In this document: positions 1 through 5,453 of the stretch, piece by piece | Numbering within the stretch: the first letter of the stretch is position 1 | Layout of the letters: every line of letters starts with the position of its first letter | Assembly: GCA_003510795.1 (NCBI GenBank) | Contig: DOKP01000098.1 | Location: forward strand, 1-5,453 | Direction of reading: 5' to 3' | DNA length: 5,453 nucleotides | From: Candidatus Moraniibacteriota bacterium | GTDB lineage: Bacteria; Patescibacteriota; Minisyncoccia; Moranbacterales; UBA9337 | Notes under the pieces: model-generated | What the model was told of the DNA's origin: nothing | Database searches by the model: none | The model's input: the letters and a program-made list of their open reading frames with translations, nothing else | Made by a program: the position numbers and the translations under genes

Positions 1-1047
1 AATGATACTTACCAAATTTACCGCGCTCACACAAGTTTAAGTAACGCCGAAGCCGGCACAATTAATTCCACGCTAAGCACAATGGGATTTGCCGCGTTTA
101 ACGGTGGTAATCGCGACCTGGTCGCTAACAACGAACAATGGAACATCGCTTGTTATGCCAATGGGACGACAGCGGATGCGACCGCGGTTTGGATTAATGG
201 ATGGATAACGAACGCGCAAAATTTTATTAAAGCTTACACACCAGTTAATGCAAATGAAGTTGGAACTTCGCAGAGACATAGCGGAAAGTGGGATGATGGG
301 AAATATAGAGTCTCTGCGGCTGGTTACGGAGTTATTAGTGCATCTCAAAATGATGTGGTTATTGATGGCATCCAAATTGAATTAACTGGGTCAACGAATG
401 ACCATAGGGGATTTTCAACTTTCAATTCAGATAACATCACACTTAAAAATTGCATACTTAAAACAGGATTAAGAGGTTTGAGACCAGGGATAAACGGAGA
501 TCCAAACCCAGAGGGAGATCAATATTATTATAATAATATAATTTACGGATTTAATAGAGGAGTTGCTGTGGGACAATATAATGGAAGATATTATATATAC
601 AACAATACTGTATATGATTGCGATTATGGCTATTCCAGTAGTGCGGGGAATGATAATAAAGAAGTAACTGTAAAAAATAATATTGCTCAAAATTGTACAG
701 ATGGATATTATGCTCAGGTTCAAACTTTTTCGTCATCTTCAGATTATAATATTTCCGATTTAGTGGCTGATGCGCCTGGGGCCAATTCTAAAAATTTAAC
801 CACTGTCAATTTCATCGATGCTACTAATAAAAATTTCTGTCTTAGTTCTGATGATACCGCCGCTAAAGGTGCAGGAGTAAATCTTTCAACTGATGTAAAC
901 TTATCTTTTACCGATGACATTCGCGGACAATCGCGCCCAGCTTCGCCAAATCCTTGGTCAATTGGTACTTGCGAAGCTCTCGATGCCAAAAAAATAAAAC
1001 TAGAAGGTACGCAAATAAAGATGGAGGGAGATGTAAAATTTGAATAA
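1..1047 (+). CDS. Right-handed beta-helix secreted protein (5' partial)
   Basis: The frame is open from base 1 (start NDTYQIYRAH) to TAA at 1045-1047, giving at least 348 residues. The true start is upstream of the window; the ATG at 82 is internal because the reading frame before it is continuous and protein-like. The first ~110 visible residues carry a Trp/Cys-rich stretch (WNIACYANG) and an SQRHSGKWDD segment. About residues 115-235 show short, regularly spaced beta-strand units such as NDVVIDGIQIEL, NITLKNCIL, YYNNIIYGF, YIYNNTVYDC and VTVKNNIAQNC. This Asn-rich ladder is typical of parallel beta-helix (PbH1/pectate-lyase-like) folds. The helix closes with DDIRGQSRP...PWSIGTCEA, a common ending in this family. 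After it comes an odd tail, KIKLEGTQIKMEGDVKFE, with a repeated x-(I/V)-K-x-E pattern. Likely extracellular glycan binding or cleavage; no catalytic residues can be assigned. It lacks a dockerin, unlike the next gene. Confidence 0.85.
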   Translation, partial: NDTYQIYRAHTSLSNAEAGTINSTLSTMGFAAFNGGNRDLVANNEQWNIACYANGTTADATAVWINGWITNAQNFIKAYTPVNANEVGTSQRHSGKWDDGKYRVSAAGYGVISASQNDVVIDGIQIELTGSTNDHRGFSTFNSDNITLKNCILKTGLRGLRPGINGDPNPEGDQYYYNNIIYGFNRGVAVGQYNGRYYIYNNTVYDCDYGYSSSAGNDNKEVTVKNNIAQNCTDGYYAQVQTFSSSSDYNISDLVADAPGANSKNLTTVNFIDATNKNFCLSSDDTAAKGAGVNLSTDVNLSFTDDIRGQSRPASPNPWSIGTCEALDAKKIKLEGTQIKMEGDVKFE

Positions 1048-1053
1048 TTTCCC

Positions 1054-1087
1054 TAAAGCTAAGCTTTGCTCTTAAAGCTTAGCTTTA
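1054..1087 (+). terminator. Perfect 14-bp inverted repeat after gene 1; possible terminator
   Basis: Bases 1054-1067 (TAAAGCTAAGCTTT) pair perfectly with 1074-1087 (AAAGCTTAGCTTTA) around a six-base loop, GCTCTT. The hairpin begins seven bases after the stop codon of the beta-helix gene, which is where a terminator would sit. There is no T-run after the stem on the + strand (an A-run follows instead), so it is not a classical intrinsic terminator. It may act as a 3'-end stabiliser or be a small palindromic repeat. Confidence 0.45.
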
Positions 1088-1111
1088 AAAAATGTATACT
1101 CACATGTAATT

Positions 1112-1167
1112 ATGGGAGGAACGAGTTGGTGTGAGTAGGTCATAATTAGCGTGGTAGCATTTTAGCA
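1112..1167 (+). pseudogene. Relic of a dockerin gene 3' end
   Basis: Bases 1121-1141 are identical for 21 nt to 4222-4242, which holds the last codons of the dockerin in gene 2 (Thr-Ser-Trp-Cys-Glu-stop) plus bases beyond the TAG. Just upstream, 1112-1120 aligns with 4213-4221 with three mismatches. Beyond the stop, 1151-1167 matches 4251-4267 at 13 of 17 bases after a one-base shift. The dockerin reading frame here (codon ACG at 1121, TAG at 1136-1138) differs from that of gene 1, and nothing dockerin-like lies between 1048 and 1111. It is therefore a non-coding scrap. It suggests that a dockerin-ending gene once stood here, perhaps the former 3' end of gene 1. Confidence 0.7.
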
Positions 1168-1216
1168 AAGAACAATTTATTAAATTCCCCCTGCGGTTTA
1201 TTTTAATATTTTTGAT

Positions 1217-1245
1217 TTGAAAAAAATCTTTTTCTATGCGATAAT
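1217..1245 (+). promoter_or_regulatory. Sigma70-like promoter for the dockerin hydrolase gene
   Basis: A -35 element TTGAAA (1217-1222) and a -10 element GATAAT (1240-1245) are separated by exactly 17 bases. The -10 has an extended TGn motif directly before it (TGC, 1237-1239). Transcription would start near 1252, leaving a leader of about 40 AT-rich bases before the ATG at 1294. No Shine-Dalgarno sequence is evident in the leader, which contains a short direct repeat (AAGATTA twice). This is by eye only, but spacing and both hexamers are good, and the site lies upstream of a gene that follows a long spacer. Confidence 0.6.
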
Positions 1246-1293
1246 CAAGGTAATTTAAGATTAAGTAAGATTAAAAGTTTAAAGATAAAAACA

Positions 1294-4239
1294 ATGTTTA
1301 TTCCTAATAATTATATAAGCTATAGATTAATTCTAAAGTTTGTTTTTATATTGTTAATAACTTTAATTTTTCAAGTGGAAAAAGTTCAAGCTGATGGAAC
1401 TGTTACGGTTCAAGTTGGTAATGGTATCGGCTCATACAATTCGGCTGTTGATGATTTTGGCAGTTCGGGCGGAGTGACTGATTGGGCAAACATAACAACA
1501 AAATCCTATCGAGCTATCTATCCAAATCTAGATCAATTACTCGGTAATAATAAGACAGTAACTTCTGTCAGTTGGAACCTTTGGTATCGATATGATTCCG
1601 ATGGAACAGGAGAAAATTATTCTTTATATTTTTATAATGCCAGAGAGGGCGATAGTGCAGGGACTCCAATATACACTTACACAGGATGGCAGTCTAAGCC
1701 AGGAGGTATATATTATTCGTTTGATATTCCTAATTCATTGATCCAAGAATGGATAGATACTCCTGCAAACAATAATGGAATATCGCTTGACCGCGGAGTA
1801 TCTGGTACGGGCTTCCTTGTCTTTGGCGCACTGGATAATGTTGAAATTACTCGAAGGCCATACTTAGAAATAACTTATTCTTATACAGGTGATATCGCCC
1901 CTCAAAAGACTTATTTTACCTCGCCGACAACCTCATGGTCGGTGAAGGGAGATGTGCAGTTAGGATGGGATTTTTATAATGACTGTAGCCTTGATCCGGC
2001 AACTTTCACAGTGCAAATTGACGTGCAACCGGATGGTGGAAGCTGGACTACTTTAGCAAATGCTGTCTTGGCAGATTTAAAAGAATATACTTGGGATACG
2101 TCTGGCTATGCGACAGGGAAATACAATGTGCGGATTCGTTCCGAGACAAATGACTTGGTTTTTAGTGAGTGGACATTACTTGATGGACAGGTGGAATTGA
2201 CGGAAGATTATTTATCAGTTGTTGAAGTCAATAATCTTGAAAAAATAGAAAAATTTCAATCGGTTGAAATACCCGAAAATTCTCCTACGCCCTCATGGTG
2301 GGCGGCCAAAGGGGAGGGCGAAGCGTTACAACTGGATATAATTCCCCATACTGATTTGACCGGAGTTGCTTTGACTTTGGATACTTTTTCTGATGGCAAT
2401 GGTCACACAATATCTCCGACAATATATGTGGCGAAATATGTAGAAGCATCAATGAATACTCACATTACTGGCACAGTTGGAACTTCTGGTTTTTGGCCGG
2501 ACGCCTTAATTCCTACTGTGGATCCGATATGGGGAGAAACAAGAAATTCTTCCAGCATTGATGTGGAAAATTATTCTAATCAGCCGATTTATATTGATGT
2601 GCTCGTGCCCATAGATCAACCAGCTGGTATATATACGGGCAACCTCATTATAAATGGCAATGAGTTTTCAGAGCAAATAATTCCACTTGAATTTACTGTT
2701 CGTAATTTTGCAATTCCAGCGACATCTGGATTAAAATCGAATAATATTATTGATCAAGGAAGGTTAAACACTTGGCATATCAACAATGCATCCACTAAAG
2801 ATGCAATTCAGCAAGGTTCAGTTGATTTGTGGAAAATGTATCGCAATTATTTTCTTAAATATAGGATGTCGATTGACCCAGGCGGTTGGACGGCATATAA
2901 GACAAATTGGGATACACGCTACAGTACAACATCAATAACGTCAAATATGAATATCCCATATTTTAATGAAACAGTAACGGGTAATCCTGAGACTGATAGA
3001 TTAACAACAGCTTATAGCATGGGTGTTTGGTGGCCATATTATGATAGTAAAAAAATATTAATCTGGGATGAAGGGACGCAGTCAAACATACCCAACCCCG
3101 CGCTCACTATTTGGGACGAAGGAACACAACAATATATCACACCTAATCCGTCAATAACGGAACCGAGTGATGAAGCTTATCAAGATACGTTTTCTACCGT
3201 TTGGAATGATATGGTTTCTCGAGGTTGGGACGCTGCTGGATTTATTTACTTGGCGGATGAGCCAAAAAATTATACCTTTGACGCGGTTGGCAAGAAGGCT
3301 CAGCTTATTAAGAGTGCTAATGCAAATTTCAAAACGTTAGTCACGTCTGGATTAAGACGGGACAACGCTGACGGACAACAGTCGCTGGCATATTATGATC
3401 CGTGGATTGACATCTGGGTACCGGTTATAAATCTTTTTGGATCAAATAACGATAGTCAAGGAACAGAAATAGAAACGCTGGATGCAGCCAGAGCAAATGG
3501 TGACGAAGTCTGGACCTATACTAGCAACATGTCGATTAACGATGCTGGTGCGCCTGCTTATTTCATTGATATGGATACTGGTGTTTATGCTAGAATTTTA
3601 AATTGGCTGGCATGGCTATATGACCTTGATGGAATTCTATATTTTGACACTGTTGCCTCGTGGAATTCAGCAACTAATCCTTACAATGATGTATTTCGTT
3701 ATAATGGAAATGGAGACGGAACTCTCTGGTATCCTGGTGCAACCGGTTTTATCGGTGGTTCTCATGGTATTCCTATTCCATCCACCAGATTGAACTATAT
3801 CCGAGACGGTTTTGAAGATTGGGAATATTTAAAACTACTTAAGTCTGGCGGAGAGGATATTTTCATAAATAACATAGTGTCTCAAATGATACCAGTTGAT
3901 AGAGATGCAGTAGTAGATGGGAAAGCGTTGGCTATTCGTAATTGGGAAAATGATCCAAATCTAATGCAAGCGCTTAGATCAGAAATGGCGGATAAGATAG
4001 AGCAAGGTTTAAATATTTCATATCGCAGTGACGTTGACAATTCTTCCGTCATCAACACCACCGACGCCCTTTTAACTTTGCGAAATTCTCTCGGCCTTTC
4101 GATGGATGGCACGGCATGGCAAGTCGGTGCGATGACAGGGGACGTGGATTGTAGTGGAAGTTCTAATTCTACGGATGCACTTTTAATCCTCCGATATTCT
4201 TTGGGACTTTCGATGGATGGGACGAGTTGGTGTGAGTAG
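1294..4239 (+). CDS. Secreted GH123/DUF4091-like glycoside hydrolase with DNRLRE module and C-terminal dockerin
   Basis: 981 residues. Residues 1-34 are a signal peptide: basic/polar start, hydrophobic core FVFILLITLIF, and a likely cut after VQA. Residues ~36-197 resemble a DNRLRE/CBM96-like beta module ending RRPYLEITYSY. Residues ~202-300 look like an Ig/FnIII domain. Residues ~320-475 form the beta domain usual before GH123/DUF4091 catalytic domains (IDVLVPIDQPAGIYTGNL, then EFTVRNFAIP). The catalytic region is ~480-855, with an Asp-Glu pair D655-E656 in YLADEP; adjacent Asp-Glu is the catalytic pair of GH123 beta-N-acetylgalactosaminidases. It ends in the signature GDGTLWYPG...TRLNYIRDGFEDWEYL. 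Residues 911-980 are a type I dockerin with two calcium loops (D913, D915, S917, N921, D924; D950, D952, S954, N958, D961), each followed by a (T)DALLxLRxSLGL helix. The ATG is chosen because it begins the signal peptide. The fold assignment is firm; the substrate is inferred. Two WDEGTQ repeats (591-619) interrupt the catalytic part. Confidence 0.88.
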   Translation: MFIPNNYISYRLILKFVFILLITLIFQVEKVQADGTVTVQVGNGIGSYNSAVDDFGSSGGVTDWANITTKSYRAIYPNLDQLLGNNKTVTSVSWNLWYRYDSDGTGENYSLYFYNAREGDSAGTPIYTYTGWQSKPGGIYYSFDIPNSLIQEWIDTPANNNGISLDRGVSGTGFLVFGALDNVEITRRPYLEITYSYTGDIAPQKTYFTSPTTSWSVKGDVQLGWDFYNDCSLDPATFTVQIDVQPDGGSWTTLANAVLADLKEYTWDTSGYATGKYNVRIRSETNDLVFSEWTLLDGQVELTEDYLSVVEVNNLEKIEKFQSVEIPENSPTPSWWAAKGEGEALQLDIIPHTDLTGVALTLDTFSDGNGHTISPTIYVAKYVEASMNTHITGTVGTSGFWPDALIPTVDPIWGETRNSSSIDVENYSNQPIYIDVLVPIDQPAGIYTGNLIINGNEFSEQIIPLEFTVRNFAIPATSGLKSNNIIDQGRLNTWHINNASTKDAIQQGSVDLWKMYRNYFLKYRMSIDPGGWTAYKTNWDTRYSTTSITSNMNIPYFNETVTGNPETDRLTTAYSMGVWWPYYDSKKILIWDEGTQSNIPNPALTIWDEGTQQYITPNPSITEPSDEAYQDTFSTVWNDMVSRGWDAAGFIYLADEPKNYTFDAVGKKAQLIKSANANFKTLVTSGLRRDNADGQQSLAYYDPWIDIWVPVINLFGSNNDSQGTEIETLDAARANGDEVWTYTSNMSINDAGAPAYFIDMDTGVYARILNWLAWLYDLDGILYFDTVASWNSATNPYNDVFRYNGNGDGTLWYPGATGFIGGSHGIPIPSTRLNYIRDGFEDWEYLKLLKSGGEDIFINNIVSQMIPVDRDAVVDGKALAIRNWENDPNLMQALRSEMADKIEQGLNISYRSDVDNSSVINTTDALLTLRNSLGLSMDGTAWQVGAMTGDVDCSGSSNSTDALLILRYSLGLSMDGTSWCE
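4039..4235 (+). repeat. Dockerin-coding repeat, intact copy
   Basis: These 197 bases are the part of the hydrolase gene that is repeated at 5200-5453. Removing the 57-bp insertion from the second copy leaves exactly 197 bases with no other indel. Over 65 complete codons I count 26 silent and 4 replacement differences (Thr/Ile, Asp/Asn, Met/Thr, Ser/Thr). The first seven codons are identical, and the last 41 bases (4195-4235 against 5413-5453) differ at one base. Homology stops abruptly upstream of 4039, in the middle of the first calcium loop. Confidence 0.85.
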
Positions 4240-4334
4240 GTCGTTTTAACATGTTATCATTTTAACATTGGAGCATTAAGACAAAAAGCATTGAGGCATT
4301 TCAATAGAAAATAATTCAATAATAATCTAAAAAT
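4240..4334 (+). other. AT-rich spacer between the hydrolase and BRO genes
   Basis: The spacer contains repeated CATT-type words (CATTTTAACATT, then AGCATT twice and GGCATT) and the short palindrome TAACATGTTA at 4247-4256. Its first part is related to the spacer after the dockerin relic near 1151-1167. I see no convincing terminator or promoter, so the BRO gene could be read through from the hydrolase promoter or have a weak promoter I cannot define. Confidence 0.5.
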
Positions 4335-5165
4335 ATGCAAGAAGAAACCAAGATAGCTATTTTTAAAGGCAAGAATGTAAGAAAAACTATTTATAAGAAT
4401 GAATGGTGGTTTTCTGTAATAGATATTTGTGAAGCGCTTACGGGTAGTAGTATCCCCAAGCGATATTGGAGTGATTTAAAAATAAAATTAGTCAAGGATG
4501 GTTTTAATGAAGTGTACGAAAAAATCGTACGGTTGAAGATGTTCGCGCTAGATGGCAAAATGCGTGAAACGGACTGTGCTAACACAGAAACAATGTTTCG
4601 TATAATCCAATCCGTCCCTAGTCCCAAAGCGGAACCATTTAAACGCTGGTTGGCTAAAGTTGGTTATGAAAGAATTCAAGAAATTGAAGATCCAGAGTTG
4701 GCCACTAAAAGAACCCGAATGTTATATAAACTGAAAGGCTATAGTGACAGTTGGATTGAAAAAAGAATGCGAGGCATTGCGATTCGTGAAGAATTGACAG
4801 ATGAATGGAAAAAAATAGGAGCAAAAGAACAAAGAGAATATGAAATATTAACCGCTGAAATTTCCAAAGCTACTTTTGGTATCACTCCCAGTCAATACAA
4901 AAAACATAAAGGCCTCAAAAGAGAAAACCTGCGAGATCATATGGATGATTTTGAATTAATTTTCACGATGCTCGGCGAACGCTCAACCACAGAAATTCAT
5001 ACCACTGAAAATTCCCAAGGTATCCCAAAATTGAAACAGGATGCCAACAGAGGAGGAAGAATTGCAGGTGTGGCCAGAAAAGAACTTGAGAAAGAAATTG
5101 GCAAATCAGTTGTTTCTAAAAATAATTTCAAACAGCTGGGAAAAAGAAAAACTTTAAAAAAATAA
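4335..5165 (+). CDS. BRO-N / phage antirepressor-like DNA-binding protein
   Basis: 276 residues. Residues ~5-115 match the BRO-N (Bro, prophage antirepressor) domain: KIAIFKGKNVRKTIYKNEWW, then FSVIDICEALTGS, a YWSDLK helix, and the family hallmark FRIIQSVPSPKAEPFKRWLA followed by VGYERIQEIEDPE. The C-terminal half is helical and charged. Its ending (FTMLGERSTTEIHTTENSQG, then KLKQDANRGGRIAGVARKEL and GKSVVSKNNF) is the pattern seen in chromosomal antirepressor/DinD-like proteins of many bacteria. The role is probably DNA binding and regulation, with the real target unknown. The start ATG at 4335 lacks a clear Shine-Dalgarno sequence (CTAAAAAT precedes), but the protein motif begins within a few residues. 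It ends in a lysine-rich tail. The gene has no functional link to the hydrolase and sits between two dockerin-coding copies, so it may be a recently arrived mobile-type gene. No integrase or other phage gene is visible. Confidence 0.85.
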   Translation: MQEETKIAIFKGKNVRKTIYKNEWWFSVIDICEALTGSSIPKRYWSDLKIKLVKDGFNEVYEKIVRLKMFALDGKMRETDCANTETMFRIIQSVPSPKAEPFKRWLAKVGYERIQEIEDPELATKRTRMLYKLKGYSDSWIEKRMRGIAIREELTDEWKKIGAKEQREYEILTAEISKATFGITPSQYKKHKGLKRENLRDHMDDFELIFTMLGERSTTEIHTTENSQGIPKLKQDANRGGRIAGVARKELEKEIGKSVVSKNNFKQLGKRKTLKK

Positions 5166-5172
5166 TTTTAGG

Positions 5173-5453
5173 ATGAAAAGAATAATCGAAATTAATATTA
5201 ATTCTTCCGTCATCAACACCATCGATGCACTTTTGACTCTCCGCAATTCCCTCGGGCTTTCGATGAATGGCCCGCTTCGCTAAAGCTTGTCGAGGCGAGT
5301 CCGCCTTGGTGAGCAAAGCGAGACAGGTACCGCTTGGCAAGTGGGAGCGACAACTGGGGATGTGGATTGCAGTGGGACTTCCAACTCTACCGATGCTCTG
5401 CTAATATTAAGGTATTCTTTGGGACTTTCGATGGACGGGACGAGTTGGTGTGA
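5173..5453 (+). pseudogene. Interrupted, 5'-truncated dockerin coding segment (continues past window)
   Basis: Starting at an ATG at 5173, the frame reads MKRIIEININ and then, from 5200, a dockerin closely like that of the hydrolase (SSVINTIDALLTLRNSLGL, SMNG). After 36 codons it meets TAA at 5281-5283 inside a 57-bp insertion. Beyond it, the same frame resumes as TAWQVGATTGDVDCSG and STDALLILRYSLGLSMDG, ending TSWC at the window edge. The first calcium loop lacks the two leading aspartates (Ile replaces both), while the second loop is intact. There is no catalytic or signal region in front; only seven bases separate the ATG from the BRO stop. It is probably a pseudogene or leftover module. 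The 36-residue ORF could in principle be translated, but no clear ribosome site supports that. Confidence 0.75.
5271..5327 (+). mobile_element. 57-bp hairpin-forming palindromic insertion in dockerin sequence
   Basis: Alignment with the intact dockerin at 4039-4235 shows exactly 57 extra bases here, between the codons for Asn-Gly and Thr-Ala-Trp. The boundary is ambiguous by two bases because GG occurs at both edges (5269-5270 and 5326-5327), a possible 2-bp duplication. The insert is more G+C-rich than its surroundings and folds on itself. Bases 5285-5297 pair with 5302-5314 (13 pairs, four of them G-U in RNA) around the loop AGTC. After a small A-rich internal loop, TCGCT (5277-5281) pairs with AGCGA (5317-5321). 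It has no coding capacity beyond 19 codons with one TAA. It resembles REP-like or Rickettsia-palindromic-element-like small repeats, probably moved by a transposase acting in trans; copies elsewhere in the genome cannot be seen here. Confidence 0.72.

Noticed and set aside
82..84. ATG at 82 as the start of the first gene
   Set aside because: The frame is open and protein-like from base 1, so the gene begins outside the window.
469..736. Overlapping minus-strand ORFs, rich in Ile, Tyr and Ser
   Set aside because: They are the antisense of the AT-rich beta-helix repeats, have no recognisable motif, and overlap a well-supported gene.
4247..4256. Palindrome TAACATGTTA after the hydrolase stop, as operator or terminator
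   Set aside because: It is too short to terminate transcription, and there is no second copy or promoter beside it to suggest a binding site.
4514..4530. Hairpin GTACGA / TCGTAC with an A5 loop inside the BRO gene
   Set aside because: It is only six base pairs within coding sequence and has no link to a start, stop or T-run; likely chance.
5281..5283. Read-through or recoding of the TAA so that the dockerin is translated whole
   Set aside because: There is no sign of a non-standard code (all genes here end in TAA or TAG). The first calcium loop of this copy is also already damaged and no enzyme or signal peptide precedes it.
5128..5340. Minus-strand 70-residue ORF across the BRO 3' end and the broken dockerin
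   Set aside because: It runs antisense through the BRO end, the dockerin remnant and the palindromic insert, with no family signature; the + strand homology explains the region.
1..5453. CRISPR array, tRNA or rRNA
   Set aside because: I saw no regularly spaced repeats with unique spacers and no tRNA-like or rRNA-like sequence; repeats here are dockerin-derived or small palindromes.

Overview
The window is AT-rich bacterial DNA whose genes all read on the + strand. The style suggests a Candidate Phyla Radiation (Patescibacteria/Parcubacteria-like) genome. The hints are large secreted proteins with a C-terminal two-loop dockerin ending in a 'GTSWC' motif, no clear Shine-Dalgarno sequences, AT-rich spacers built from 'CATT'-type words, and a BRO/antirepressor gene. 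This placement is an inference from pattern recognition, not a database result.

Layout. (1) Bases 1-1047 are the 3' part of a gene for a secreted-type right-handed beta-helix protein; its start lies outside the window. (2) Bases 1048-1293 are intergenic. They hold a perfect 14-bp inverted repeat just after the stop, a short relic of a dockerin gene 3' end (about 1112-1167), and a good sigma70-like promoter (1217-1245). (3) Bases 1294-4239 encode a 981-residue exported protein: signal peptide, DNRLRE/CBM96-like module, Ig/FnIII-like module, GH123/DUF4091-like glycoside hydrolase, and type I dockerin. (4) Bases 4335-5165 encode a 276-residue BRO-N/phage-antirepressor-type protein. (5) Bases 5173-5453 are a second, broken dockerin coding segment. 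It is colinear with the dockerin of gene 2 except for one 57-bp hairpin-forming insertion that keeps frame but brings in a TAA stop.

How the parts fit. The two large genes look like extracellular carbohydrate-active or carbohydrate-binding proteins. The dockerin on the hydrolase would attach it to a cohesin-bearing partner, which is not in the window. Dockerin-coding sequence appears three times in different states: a 3' scrap after gene 1, intact in gene 2, and interrupted after the BRO gene. This makes the locus look like a place where a dockerin module is copied, moved and decayed. The 3' end of the module is unusually conserved at the nucleotide level. The most notable observations are the 57-bp palindromic insertion, the three-copy dockerin module with its conserved 3' edge, and the BRO gene lying between two dockerin copies.
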